Below, in pieces: positions 22,436 through 33,509 of a stretch of 64,000 nucleotides of DNA. This DNA is from Lepidonotus clava (Eukaryota > Annelida > Polychaeta > Phyllodocida > Polynoidae), in the NCBI GenBank assembly GCA_936440205.1, contig OW387149.1:11304114-11368113 (forward strand). Reading direction: 5' to 3'. The notes under the pieces were generated by a model. The model had not been told where the DNA came from. It searched no databases and saw nothing but the letters and a program-made list of their open reading frames with translations. Position 1 is the stretch's first letter. The number at the start of each line of letters is the position of its first letter. The position numbers and the translations under genes are program-made.

Positions 22436-22598
22436 AAACCAATGAAAATGCATGTAGGAACCCACGTGACGTCAACAAACGCTGACGGCCGCCGTTTACA
22501 AATTCACGGACGTCTGAAACTTGCAGAAAACACGACTAAAAGGTCTACAAAATCATCTTAAAGTACAGACAATCCGGTAAAGGTGATGTAAAAACATC
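22436..22598 (+). promoter_or_regulatory. Putative promoter of the recombinase gene
   Basis: GC-richer than the surroundings. It has CCAATG at about 22438, an overlapping E-box CACGTG (22463-22468) and a CRE palindrome TGACGTCA (22467-22474). No TATA box is obvious, so it would be a CpG-type, TATA-less promoter. This is motif evidence only. Confidence 0.4.
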
Positions 22599-24860
22599 AT
22601 GGATAGCTTTTTCATCGACCTCACAGACTGTGACATTCGTGCTATGCTCATGTTTGATTCAGACAGCTCAGAGACAGACCTCACTACTGCTTTGGACACT
22701 TTTGAAGTTTGTCAACTTTTTGATCATCCAGACACAGAGCCTACCTTTCCCATAACTGACCAGCAAAGGGATGAAAATCAACAGCAAAGGTATGAAAATC
22801 ATCAGGAAAGGGCTGAAAATCATCAGGAAAGGGATGAAAATCATCAGGAAAGGGCTGAAAATCATCAGGAAAGGGACGAAAACGTGCCGCGGACGCCAGA
22901 AAACGTGCCGCGGACGTCAGAAAACCTGCCGCGGACACCCGTGAATGTGCCGCCGACCTACGACACCATCTCCGAAGATGGAGGGAACATTTCAGGAATG
23001 GATTGTATGGATTTTGAGGACCCCCCCTACATTCCAGAGGATACTGACAGTGAAGATGGGTATGAGGAGGACCTGGAGGAGGAGGAGGGCCCTGAGGATG
23101 ATCAACAGGATCAGGAACACCAGGACATCACTGAGGACGACATAGACAATTACATAAAATCAGGAAAAAACAAGAACACCACAAAGAAGACCCAACAAGT
23201 TGTGAAAAGGTTCACAGACTACTGTAAAGGTCAAGGATCAGAGGAGTTTGTTAAGTTGCCCCCTGGGAACTTGAATGTGCTGGTAAGTGCCTTCATCATG
23301 ACAGTGAAAAAAAAAGATGGGGGTGAATATGAGCCAGACACACTCACAGGGATGTTTGGGGCCATAGACAGGCACCTCAAGGGCAACAAGTATGGCTACA
23401 GCATGAAGGAAAGCCCTGAATTTGAGTCCAGCAGGGATGTTCTGGCCACAAAAAGGAAGGAACTGAAAGGGAAAGGGTATGGGAACAAGTCCAACAGGTC
23501 AGACCCCCTTACAGCAGAACATGTCAACCTTTTCTGGGAAAAAGGGGCAATTTCCATGGACCAACCAGAACCATTACAAAGGGGCCTATTCCTGTACATG
23601 GTTGAATGCTTTGGCCTCAGAGGTATCCATGAGGGAAGGCAACTCTGCTGGGATGACATAGTAAAGGTCTCTGACGAAAATGGGTACGTGTACCTGACCT
23701 TTAATGAGCGTTTCTCTAAGACACGCCAGGATGGGGGAGATTGTCGCAAGTTTGTGCCGAAACTGTTCGCAAATGAAAGGCACCCAGAGCGGTGTGCCAT
23801 CAAGATGTACGACATCTTCAAGGCACACAGGCCCCCCAAGATGGCCAACCCCAATGACCCTTTCTTCTTGGCCATTAACAAGTCCAAAAGGGCAACTACG
23901 TGGTATAAGGCCCAACCCCTGGGAATACACAACCTCAGCCAAATTGTCAAGAAAATGGCGAAGCAGTGCAACATCACCGGTGTGAAGCTGACAAATCACA
24001 GCATCCGCAAGAAAACCTGCACGGATCTCCTTCACAGCGGGGTGAATCCCACTGTGATCTGTCAGCTCACAGGACACAACAACACAGCATCTCTAAACAA
24101 CTATGCAACTGCAGACATGGCCATGCAGTATGAGATGTTTGACCTTCTCACCAGTGATGAGGAGAGGGCCAAACTCTCCAAGAAAAGGGCCCTACCTTCT
24201 GCCCTCCATCGCAGTGGTGTCTCCATGGCCCTCCAGCATCCAGGCTTTGAGTCAAGTGCCCCCAAGAGAAGGCATGTGTCCTGTGCCCTTGGTGCCCCTC
24301 CTCCTGCCCCCAACCAAGGTGAACAATGCGCAACTCCTCCAGGAGGGCCAGCAATTGAAGCACCAAGGCCTACCACCTCTCCTATGAGGCAGGGTGCCAC
24401 GCCCCCTCCCCCACAACACAGTATAAATCCTCCAAGGCAGGCGGCCACTCCTCCAGGGCAGGCGGCCACTCCTCCAGGGCAGGCGGCCACTCCTCCAGGG
24501 CAGGCGGCCACTCCTCCAGGGCTGGCGGCCATCACCCAAGGTCCGGCGACAGTAGCCCAAGGTCCGGCGACAGTAGCCCAAGGCCCAGGGATGGGAGGCC
24601 AAGGTCCAGCAACTCCTCCAGGGTGGGCACAGGTCACTCCAGGTCCGGCGGCGGTTGCTCCAGGTCCGGCGGTGGCAGGAAACATGGACTTGACCATCGT
24701 CCCGACTGCCCCGGCTGCCCCGGGAATGGGGCAGGCTGCCCTCTTTCAGTCATCATCATCCAGCCTCTCTCAAGCCTCTGCACTCCTCAGCGGGGCAATC
24801 TTCCACGGATCTGTGAACATAAACTTCAATTATTACAGTGGGAACAATCAGCCTAAGTAA
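22599..24860 (+). CDS. Crypton/DUF3504-type tyrosine recombinase, 753 residues
   Basis: An uninterrupted frame with ATG in good context (ATCATGG). Residues 1-175 are acidic and disordered, with ENHQER/RDENHQER repeats at 57-94 and VPRTPEN-like repeats at 96-117. From about 185 comes a helical DNA-binding domain, then the tyrosine recombinase catalytic domain. Expected active-site residues are all visible: R341 (GLRG), K374 (FSKTR), H467 and R470 (NHSIR), H493 (TGH) and Y502 (NNY). This arrangement, with GH and NNY nine residues apart, is that of Crypton DNA transposases and of the host DUF3504 proteins derived from them. The C-terminus (about 565-700) is proline-rich with repeated ATPPGQA units and ends in FHGSVNINFNYYSG. 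No reverse transcriptase or other element gene is adjacent. It could be a live Crypton or a domesticated gene; the sequence alone does not decide. Confidence 0.85.
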   Translation: MDSFFIDLTDCDIRAMLMFDSDSSETDLTTALDTFEVCQLFDHPDTEPTFPITDQQRDENQQQRYENHQERAENHQERDENHQERAENHQERDENVPRTPENVPRTSENLPRTPVNVPPTYDTISEDGGNISGMDCMDFEDPPYIPEDTDSEDGYEEDLEEEEGPEDDQQDQEHQDITEDDIDNYIKSGKNKNTTKKTQQVVKRFTDYCKGQGSEEFVKLPPGNLNVLVSAFIMTVKKKDGGEYEPDTLTGMFGAIDRHLKGNKYGYSMKESPEFESSRDVLATKRKELKGKGYGNKSNRSDPLTAEHVNLFWEKGAISMDQPEPLQRGLFLYMVECFGLRGIHEGRQLCWDDIVKVSDENGYVYLTFNERFSKTRQDGGDCRKFVPKLFANERHPERCAIKMYDIFKAHRPPKMANPNDPFFLAINKSKRATTWYKAQPLGIHNLSQIVKKMAKQCNITGVKLTNHSIRKKTCTDLLHSGVNPTVICQLTGHNNTASLNNYATADMAMQYEMFDLLTSDEERAKLSKKRALPSALHRSGVSMALQHPGFESSAPKRRHVSCALGAPPPAPNQGEQCATPPGGPAIEAPRPTTSPMRQGATPPPPQHSINPPRQAATPPGQAATPPGQAATPPGQAATPPGLAAITQGPATVAQGPATVAQGPGMGGQGPATPPGWAQVTPGPAAVAPGPAVAGNMDLTIVPTAPAAPGMGQAALFQSSSSSLSQASALLSGAIFHGSVNINFNYYSGNNQPK

Positions 24861-24990
24861 AATCCGGGCAAAATCTGAAAAAAAGATCAAAATAAGTTAA
24901 ATCCGGGCGAAATCCGGGCAAAGTCTAAGAAATCCGGGCGAAATCTAAGAAATCCGGGCGTAATCCTAAGAAATCCGGGCAAAATCCGAC
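24860..24990 (+). repeat. AAATCCGGGC minisatellite after the recombinase stop
   Basis: AAATCCGGGC occurs at 24860, 24899, 24910, 24930, 24950 and 24971 with 10-20 base spacers of CTAAG type. The first copy overlaps the stop codon. It may be the 3' UTR or element tail. Confidence 0.85.
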
Positions 24991-25049
24991 GTAGTTTAAG
25001 AAACATTCAAAGTTAAATAATATCTATAAGATTCCGGGGCCTCTTGTCC

Positions 25050-25490
25050 TTGTTGAAGATGTAAATATCAATATATATAAGAAATGGCAAAGTTGTACTC
25101 AGCTTTGACAAGTCCTGCCACTGTTGCAGGGAAGAGCTGCGTCGTTGCAGGACCGAGGGGCGCGGTTGCAGGCCCTGGAATGAATTAATAGTGAAAATAA
25201 TTCAAAGTCATTTTTTCAAACTTTAAAAATATTCTAAGGTAAAACAGACAATTGCAGGTTGTTCGCGATGTACATATCTTACGTAGTTCATCAAAATAAT
25301 GTACTTTATCGGATTATTTAGTACGTTTTCTCCAAGTTGAAGTTGTAAAATTCAATCTATATAAGAATTCAGAAAGTTGTGCTGACCTTTGACCCGACCC
25401 GACCTGACCGGAGGTCGGGAGTACTTGCACTGTTGCCGGGCGCCTGTTGCAGGGCCCTGTTGCCGGGAGGCTGGAAGTTAATAAATCCAT
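25050..25490. repeat. Two-unit degenerate direct repeat, spacing about 270 bp
   Basis: The stretch 25055-25195 (GAAGATGTAAATATCAAT, TATATAAGAA, AAAGTTGTACTCA, CACTGTTGCAGG, GGCCCTGG) recurs at 25330-25490 with about 70-75% similarity by eye. TTGC(A/C)GGG motifs recur within each unit. No coding frame is supported. Confidence 0.6.
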
Positions 25491-25884
25491 AATGTCACGC
25501 ACTGCCATTGATCCACGTTGTTCTCCACGCATTTTTCCACGCATATAACGCATTCTCCACGTAGATATGTAATATTTTGAAGCAATTCTGGCGGATGGAA
25601 GAGGGGGATCCCGGGGAAAGCACCGGCAAGCATGGCGTCGGGCGCGCGAGCTGGCGAGTAAAATACCCAATCTTCTTGGTCGAATTATTCCATATTTAGC
25701 GGATGTCACGTAGATTTCACACGTCCTCGTACATCCCGGGTATGTTATTCACGTGCAACAGGCAGGATGACCTCGTATATATCGTATTTCCAGCGTAAAA
25801 TGAAGAATCCCGGAGGACCAATTCGCCCTCTTCGCGCCATAACCGCCTCCTTGTTCAAACGGAAAGTAGGTCATTCGGCCGCAT

Positions 25885-26230
25885 CACTCCGGTAAATTGT
25901 AGTCCCCCGCGAAACATAGTTCTAAATGAATCCGGCCGGTCGAATAATTTTAAAGGCTAATAATTAAAAATAATTATGGAATATCTTTCACTGAGCCTGT
26001 ATAATGGCGACAAATTATAGAAATAAAAAAGTTATCGAAGAATTTTCAAAAACATAGCCTGATCACTCGCGGCGAGACGCGTAAGAATACCAGAAAGTCT
26101 GAAGTCGGCGTGAAGTCGGTCAAATCGCCTCTGCGCCTTCATCAAACGTAGTCCGCCGCGCATATAGTTCCAAATGAAATGGTCTGATCGAATTAATCCT
26201 TGATAAATAATTGCCCCAATCGCTTCTAGA
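25885..26230. repeat. Second two-unit degenerate direct repeat, spacing about 250 bp
   Basis: GTAGTCC, CCGCG, CATAGTTC and AAATGAA occur in order at about 25899-25932, followed by a GTCGAATAATT-like motif, and recur at about 26149-26180. The island is richer in GC and CpG than its flanks. No gene is seen in 25500-26290. Confidence 0.55.
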
Positions 26231-26292
26231 ATTGCCCCAGTCTCTTCTATGTATACCATTAACCTTCTCAATTCCGTGAAAGTATAATAAAT

Positions 26293-26439
26293 ACAAAACC
26301 CAACTCGTATTCAGATACGGATGACCGGATTACCCGTGGCGGAAAGGCAGATCAGTACTCGTGCTGCGCACTCGTACTGATCTGCCTTCCCGCCACGGGT
26401 AATCCGGTCATCCGTATCTGAATACTCGTAGGGTTTTGT
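26293..26439. repeat. 147-bp near-perfect palindrome
   Basis: Left arm from ACAAAACCC through CAGATACGGATGACCGG and GCAGATCAGTAC; right arm the inverse, ending GGGTTTTGT. The centre is GTGC-TGC-GCAC. Arms are about 70 nt with few mismatches, so it would extrude as a long hairpin. No open frame is seen. It could be a foldback element or a cruciform-forming site. Confidence 0.85.
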
Positions 26440-26571
26440 CTATGTAATTCATAGATAAAGCCTACTTAGTGCAACACAAATGGATAAAACATATACCACA
26501 GACCCTCCCATTCGTCCCTATTCTTTGACAATATGACAGACTATAGTTTCCTCTGATATCCTCATAAACCT

Positions 26572-26856
26572 TTAAGGCCGTATTCCATATACCGATATAT
26601 TGCTGCTGATATTGACCCTTTCCATGGTAATGTTCTATACCAACAGCCCGCACTTTCAGGACAATTTTGGCTGCCAAAAGTGCATTGTTGGTGGCCGAAA
26701 GTGCGTTATCAGCAAGTAGTTGAAATTCGGCAGAAAAAAATTACCAACATGTTGGCAAATTTTATTGGCAGGGCCGCCGATCGTAAATCGCCAGTACCGA
26801 AAGTGTATTGACTGTAAATCGGCAGAGCACTTTCGGTATATGGAATATAGCCTTTA
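26572..26856. mobile_element. Palindromic TTAA-end element with CCGAAAGTGC core
   Basis: The left end TTAAGGCCGTATTCCATATACCGA and the right end read inverted (TAAAGGCTATATTCCA then TATACCGA) form a terminal inverted repeat of about 24 bp. The inside holds GCCGAAAGTGC and its complement and CGTAAATCG(C/G)C repeats. No coding capacity. Confidence 0.75.
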
Positions 26857-27177
26857 CATGATTCAAAGACCCATACATATATTTTATCCTGTAAAGATCG
26901 TCACATAATGGCTTTAATGAAAAGTAAGTCCTTATCATATCATACTCCCTAGTATTGAAAAATCTGCACCCAACAGGGAACTATTCAACGGATATTCTTA
27001 TAATTATATCTTATAAACAGTGTTAAGCAGAATGATGACAATGACTTTTTTTGAGTTTAATGTCTGCTCAGCAATTCTTCAGTATTCTGACCGTATACAG
27101 TATTTTGAATAAATGTATAGGGGTGGAAAAAACTGCAAGGCGAGGTGGTCTAACCGTCATCAACCAGGATAGAAAGC

Positions 27178-27391
27178 TAAAGTCCCATACCAACTAGGCA
27201 ATTTGGGCCTCGTCGCCTGTCAGTATGCTAAATTGAAATGAACAGGTTTGATAGAATCACCAGGCGAATTACCGAGCGATCTTCCCGGCGATTCAGATCA
27301 AACATGTATATTTCAATACACCATACTGACAGGCGATCAGGGGAAAATACAATAGCCAAGGCCCAAATCGCCTAATAGGTATAGGGCTTAA
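27178..27391. mobile_element. Palindromic TTAA-end element with AGGCGATTTGGGCC core
   Basis: The left end TAAAGTCCCATACCAAC-TAGGC and the inverse of the right end (TTAAGCCCTATACCTAT-TAGGC) agree over about 30 bases. The arms continue into GCCTGTCAGTATG and CATACTGACAGGC. The interior is AT-rich. No coding capacity. Confidence 0.75.
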
Positions 27392-27406
27392 TATCCTGTA
27401 TGTTAT

Positions 27407-27716
27407 ATACAGTGTTCAGGGTCCCATTGCAAATTCCATTTTCAAAATCTGTGTGTTTTCCCTGAGATTTCCCTGTCCTGCAGCAATTTTTCCTTGTGTC
27501 ATATCCAGCAAGTTGTTCAAATGTAAAAGCCTCTGCATGCAGAAAAAATTTGGACAACCCAACAACAAAGAGTCAAATCCTTAATGTTTTGAGAATCAGG
27601 AATTTCAGAACCTTGCCAAATGAAATTCCCTGTGTTTTCCCTATGTTTTGGCAAAATTTGCAAATTCCATGTATTTCCCTATCAGCCATTTTTCCTGTTT
27701 TCCTGCACTGTTGGAA
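27407..27716. repeat. TTTTCCCTG-type dispersed repeat
   Basis: Starts with ACAGTGTTCAGGG and ends with an inverse-like CCTGCACTGTTGG. The interior is rich in AAATTCC and TTTTCCCTG phrases on +, as at 21560-21690. It is probably a non-autonomous element; the ends are tentative. Confidence 0.45.
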
Positions 27717-28317
27717 CAATGCAGTGTTAGGCCTAACTAGTAATGCTGAATGAGTTTTAAAAACAAGAGGGCAGATCCCAGCCTGTGAGAGTGTATTACA
27801 TAATCTCCCCCACTGGTGACCCACCCTAATTCTTCTGTTTTTCTTTAGTTGAAATAAGATTTTATTTTGTATTGATGATTTATTGTACGAATGTGGTTGG
27901 TTTTAATTGGCACTATAGTGACAATCTATGCCTAGACATATAGGAGCCTGAGGTGTATGAGAACATAGAAATTATATAATCTTGGTTGGTTGATAAGGCC
28001 TAAAATATATTTTTTTGGAACATAATGAAATATATTCGGTTGCAAAAGTGTCCAGGCCTAAAATGATCAAACCATACAATTATTGTAGCCCGAGAGGTTT
28101 GGGAACATCTACTTATACATTTAAATCATTTTGATAGGGTTGATAAGGCCTAAAATATTGTTTTTCAGAACACCCGAGACAGTGCCCAAACCAAATCTGA
28201 TACAATGAAATCTAGCATATAGGCCTACAGGCCTATTTTAACTGCTGAAAAATAATATTAAAGCAAAGATGAGGTTGGTTAATGGTTCACCCCGTCTCTA
28301 TGTTGAAGATGCTTGTA
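27717..28317. other. Spacer without recognisable gene
   Basis: AT-rich with two loose copies of a TTGATAAGGCCTAAAATAT phrase (near 27990 and 28140). No frame or RNA gene can be supported. Confidence 0.5.
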
Positions 28318-29786
28318 CAATCCTGATTAAACTTCTACTTCCAAGTAAGTCTTGTTTAAACTACAATTGTACTTCACATCATCTCCACGAGAAGATGTGA
28401 ACATAATAGAGACTTTAAAGACCTTGACTGAGGGAAATCTACCCCCATGTTTGGACTAAAGGTTTAATCAGAAATTTATTCCTGTCATACTCATGACAAG
28501 ATTTACTTGTGATGTGACTTCCAAATTTTTGTTATCACAAAAATGATTCCGAACCAATTTTTTATTTCAATTGTTTGCTTTGAAATCAGTTTGAAAAAAC
28601 TAATTGGAATGGTCCATGAGCTGATTCCCAAGAACAAATGCAAACCAATTCTGGATTGACACATTTCTAGGACCAACAATGGACTGATTATGTCATGGGC
28701 CAGGTATCGGTTCCATCTCTTCGTCTTGTGGATCATCAGCTTTATGCCATTTCATCACCCAATATTAAACTAAATAGAAGTTTATATTGGGAATATTCAT
28801 CAATATACACTGATCGGTATAGACAACCTAATTACCACAATAATCATCAGTATCAAAATGTTGTCCATAAAACTTTCATTAATTCAAGAGATTATCAAAA
28901 AGGCTTCACGATAATATCACAACAATATATATGTTAACAAAATATTGACCTCAAGACCATGTTTCTTTACAAAAATAACATATAAAATGTGGTGTATGTG
29001 CACAAGGTAGAAACCTGCATAAAAACATTTGAAAAAATATGTCTTGCTGGTGATAACATTTTTTGGTCAACTATAGTGTTAGTCAGAGGCCATCAGTGAC
29101 TGCTAATAATGAGAAATAAGTACATTTAATGTTTTGCAAAAATAGATTATTTCCCTTTTCTTATATGCAACAATTGTGTATCCATGATTGATCATTTCCA
29201 GTGGTCTTAACAAAACATCACACAATCACTATTAAACATAATCATTATTTTGATATCCCAATTTCCAAATAAGCAGCAAGATAAGGAAATTTCACATTTC
29301 CATTTAAATTGATGTGCACATTTCTGCTCTTTTTACGCACAAAGTGCACACTAAACATCACTAACCCTATCACTTATTGGGTGTATTATGTACAAGTATC
29401 TTCCTGAAAATAGGCAGCTGTGAGAACACACATATTAGTGTTTTATCAGTCTTGGGGCTCTAGATAAACAGATAGATCCAATGCCAAACATAGAGTGTTT
29501 TTTTTAAACTACCACATGTCTCATATCACTTGTCTAATTTTAAAGCTGTTCCTCTCACATGTCATTATTGATTTTAACGTTGCTGTCATGCTGCCTGTTC
29601 TCTCCGTCAAGTATTGAAATTGAAAAATGGCTTTGTCGAACTGTAAATTTTAGGGGATTATGTAGTAGTACTACAATCAGCATTATGCCAGGTGACAAAA
29701 TTATAAACAGATGGCTGCTATCTACCAGACCACATCCTCCCACACATCTTTAGATTAACGTCTTATCTGAACCTATATTGATGGTG

Positions 29787-29816
29787 TATATAAGGCATTC
29801 TGTTTCTAGAGTCAGT
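29787..29816 (+). promoter_or_regulatory. TATA box and initiator of lipocalin copy A
   Basis: TATATAAGG at 29787-29795 is followed 25 bases after its start by TCAGT (29812), an arthropod-style initiator. The same pair is present in copies B (39327) and C (49252), within well-conserved 5' flanks. Confidence 0.75.
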
Positions 29817-29852
29817 CACTAACTGCCTTGTCCATCAACCACTACAGTCAAG

Positions 29853-32466
29853 ATGAAGGTTTTCGTTGCCCTTGCTGTAAGTAGAAGTTTACTGAGCTAC
29901 ATTCATATTTTATGAATATGGGTTATTTTTAGGCCCTCTTATAGGATACTGGCATGAGCAGGCTCCATTGTGATACCAATCAAAATGATTTTAAACCTGC
30001 TGGAAGCAACATGAATAGTCCTTAAATATTAATTTTGTTAGATTAGTACTGAAATTGTGTAAATTCTATCATAATCTGGCTAACTCAAATATACTTTAAA
30101 CTGCATCTAACTAGACATATTTGCCAATCTCAAAAGTACTGCAAATCCTTCTATATTTGAGCAATTTGATCCCAGTAAAATTCTGCAAATTCTATAATAC
30201 TTGAACAAGTGAACCACCATGACAGTTCTGGATTTTTTTCGAGCCATATGGTTTACAGTGTTTTAGTCATGTAATCCATATGGGTAAAAATAAATTGTGG
30301 AGTTTTAGTTTAGAATTTAACAATAATTAAAACCATGTTCAAAATTTGACCATGATTAAAACACTGTAATCCATATGGCTGAAAAAAAAATCGAACATAT
30401 ATAGATTTACACTATACAAATTTCCACATATTCCAAGCAGTGGCAACCATGTTAAAAATATGAAGCTGATGATTCTCTTTCTTTATGTTTGACAGCATAG
30501 AATTATGGATATTTGCTGTAAACCTTGACTTGTTCTGTATAACCTTATTTAATGTTTGTAGGTCCTTTTTGCTGTGGCTTATGCCCAGGAGGAGACTTGT
30601 CCTAAGGTCAACCCTGTCAGGAACTTCAAGTACTCCGACTTTGAGGGACAATGGTAGGTTCACTGTATCTTTCATTCAAAAACTAATTTCAGAGCAATCT
30701 CATTTGTACTGTCACTGACATTGAACTAAGTCTGTTCTAAAAGCTACAGTATTTTTCTTTTGATACTCAGGATAAGTAAGTACTTTCAACCAGGTATAAT
30801 TGTTTCAGATTTTGTCCAGTAATTTTTTAAAAAGGTACATGTCAGTAAGTTTCATATAAGTTACTCAACAAAAGTATTTAAAACCTGTGACTATTATAAA
30901 AAGTCAGCAACAATGATAAGCCACCTAACAATAATTATGACAGGTCCCCAAAACTTATTTCCAAACATTCAATAAGATATTGTATGAAAATGATCAACCA
31001 TACAAATTTAACTCACCATTGCTGCCACATAAATAGTTGACACGAATTGCAACCTTCTAAATGTATAACAACATTTTCCATATATTCCTAGGTTTGAGAT
31101 TGGACACTACCGTAACTCTGGCCCATCCATCTGGAGTGAGCAGTGCTTCTGCAGCACCAGCAATGTAACTCAGGACTGGCTGGGAGAGGCTGAGGGAGAC
31201 TCTGTCTATTCCTACGTCTGTGACATCGAACAAGCTAACGGAGATATCCAGGCCTTTGACTGTAAGCTAGCTTATAAAATAAGTCTCTGTATTTGAAAAA
31301 ATATTGAGTAAAGGTTCTCATGTTTTTGTATATTATTATAATAATTATCTCATTTGCCTTGTACCTCAAACAGGTTTAAGGTTCATCATATAATACTATA
31401 TAATTGAGTATAATATATTATGATTGCCAGATATATTAACTGCAAGACATTCAATGTTATTCACCAAAATTAATATTTGAATAGTAATCATAACCAGCCT
31501 TCCAGACAGGTAGCTAGATGACAATGGTGACTGGAATTTATGACCCAGGAATTATAATTACTTAAAAAAGTACTAGTATAGAAACCAGTTTGAGTAAATC
31601 ATTGTCCCCACCCCTCACCCAACCTCACCCTTTAATGGTTAAAGGTAGGCAATATAATTATGTAAAATGTATTATTTTCAGCCACCCTGTTTGGTATGTC
31701 ACCCCCTGGTAAGTGGCAACAGTCTGTTGTTCCTGGTTTTGAGGCTCAGACCTTCACCGTACTCGACCTTGACGATGGCCATGCCCTGGCCTACCGCTGT
31801 GGACTCTACGAGAACATCGGTCTCTCATACACTGTCCAGGTAGGTAGAGAAGATATTTTGCACTATATATTTTTGTGTATAGTTTATTAGCTGTGCATGT
31901 AAATATGGAAACAAGGCCTGGGTTAAAAGTTGCAGACATCACATAGGTCTCTAGTCACCCAAAAGGTGACTGTCCTAATTAATCTAATGAGATGTTTTAA
32001 AACTTTTTATATGTATCACAATGTGGTTGTACTTGCATATATCTCAGTTATATGATCACAAAGTTTTGCTTTAAGTGTAGTTTAGTTGTTTTGATTTAGT
32101 TTTAAATATATCTTATGAGCTTCATTAGCTCTAACTATGCAAACATTGTCAGGTTAAAAAAACATAGATATCAAAAGTGTCTATTCACCACAAAGATGAC
32201 AATCTCATTCATATTAACATATGTTTAAAACATGTTGTTTTGTGCATTGAACAATCAAATTATCTTTGCATATTTACCTGGTATATGAAAATTTGTGATC
32301 TAATATACAACTCTTATTATTTGAACAGTTCCTGTCCCGCTCAAACAGTCTGGATGCTGCCACCATTGCCAAGTTCCAGGCTAAGGTGACTGAGCTGAAG
32401 CTGAACCCTGAGGGCGCCAAGTATGAGACTGTGTCCCATGAGGGATGCTCTTATGAGGGCCATTAA
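29853..32466 (+). CDS. Secreted lipocalin, copy A, 193 residues, five exons
   Basis: Exons 29853-29876, 30562-30653, 31092-31261, 31682-31839 and 32329-32466, all with GT-AG borders and matching phases. The product starts MKVFVALAVLFAVAYA, a signal peptide cut before QEETC. The lipocalin hallmark G-x-W sits in FEGQWFEIGHYRN (about 38-40). Strand motif YRCGLYENIG is near 128, and the C-terminal helix segment LSRSNSLDAATIAKFQ matches the apolipoprotein D-type third motif. Cysteines C21, C57, C59, C82, C130 and C188 could form disulfides, and NVTQ is a glycosylation site. Lipocalins carry small hydrophobic ligands such as pigments, retinoids or fatty acids in extracellular fluid. This one resembles the apolipoprotein D/crustacyanin branch. 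The ligand is unknown. A TATA box lies 66 bp upstream and AATAAA at 32498-32503. Confidence 0.93.
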
Positions 32467-32497
32467 ACCAACATATTAGCTAAATTATTTAATAAGA

Positions 32498-32503
32498 AAT
32501 AAA
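32498..32503 (+). terminator. Polyadenylation signal of lipocalin copy A
   Basis: AATAAA 32 bases after the stop codon. Copies B and C have the same signal at the matching place. Confidence 0.75.
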
Positions 32504-33509
32504 CACAATATCGTCAAACGTTTTTTTTCTGTCATCCTTGTTTGAACTTATAGTAATGGGTGGTATATGTCATCCAGTTGCTTAGTTGTCATAAGAAAAT
32601 TTAAAAAAAATAAGTCAAATTCCAAAGAAAGCACTATTTCATATGGAATGTATATAAGGCTAAAAATTTGAAGTATGATGTGATATAACCCAAAAATGAC
32701 TAATGAACTGAATGATAGTGATCTTAATACATCATATTCATATTTTACATACATACTAAATATACTGGAAGAAAACGAATATGTACGTGTAAATATTTTG
32801 AGAAAAAGACACTATGTATAAACAATGATATTCAACTTTCACACCTTAATCTAAAGCTATGCTACATTAAAATTACAAGGTATTCTATATGTGTTTGAAT
32901 CTGTGATTTAAACATTGCAATTTGACCTGACCATTTAATTCAAATGAAGTACTAGCAACATCATTGATCATATCCATTTCAGAGAAGACAGTTGTACATA
33001 ATGTTGGAGTTGTCTTTAAATATTTCACTTATTTATATAAATAAGCGCAGACTGACCCTATATAAATGTACTCATTCACCAGGTGAATAACATGGTAATA
33101 GTGTACATATAATCCCAAACACTTAAAAGCAGTGCACCTTTTACGCAAAGCACAGCAAAATTAATGGTTTGCTTATAGCAATGAGTATAGAAAGAAGAGA
33201 GGGTGTGCCGGGACCGGGAGGGCTGGCAGGAGGGTGGTTAGGGACTTCACACTTCTGCATCTGGCCATTTGGTGAGTTAGGGCAGCCTGGACATCTGGAG
33301 TTACGACAGGCCAGGAGAAATGTCCCTATGCTTAGCTATACATCTATTCTAATACCCAGGTTAAGAGTTAAACAGCAAAAATATTATTGTTTTCTAAAGA
33401 TGTGAACCACCCTGTGCTCAACCATATGGTTTATTTCAGGGGATAGAGGATATCATTATCTATCTATTGATATAGATAAGATAGTTCAACCATGGGCAGA
33501 GGATTTATA

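Noticed and set aside
23396-24697. Long frames on the opposite strand and other frames of the recombinase gene
   Set aside because: Shadows of the GC-rich + frame, which has the recognisable catalytic motifs.
26293-26439. Possible rho-independent-like terminator or CRISPR repeat
   Set aside because: The DNA is animal with introns, and there is no spacer-repeat periodicity; a single palindrome fits better.
30412-30675. Minus-strand frames (KDTMNLPLSLKVGVLEVPD) found in all three lipocalin units
   Set aside because: They are conserved only because they lie opposite lipocalin exon 2; the + strand has splice sites and the signal peptide.
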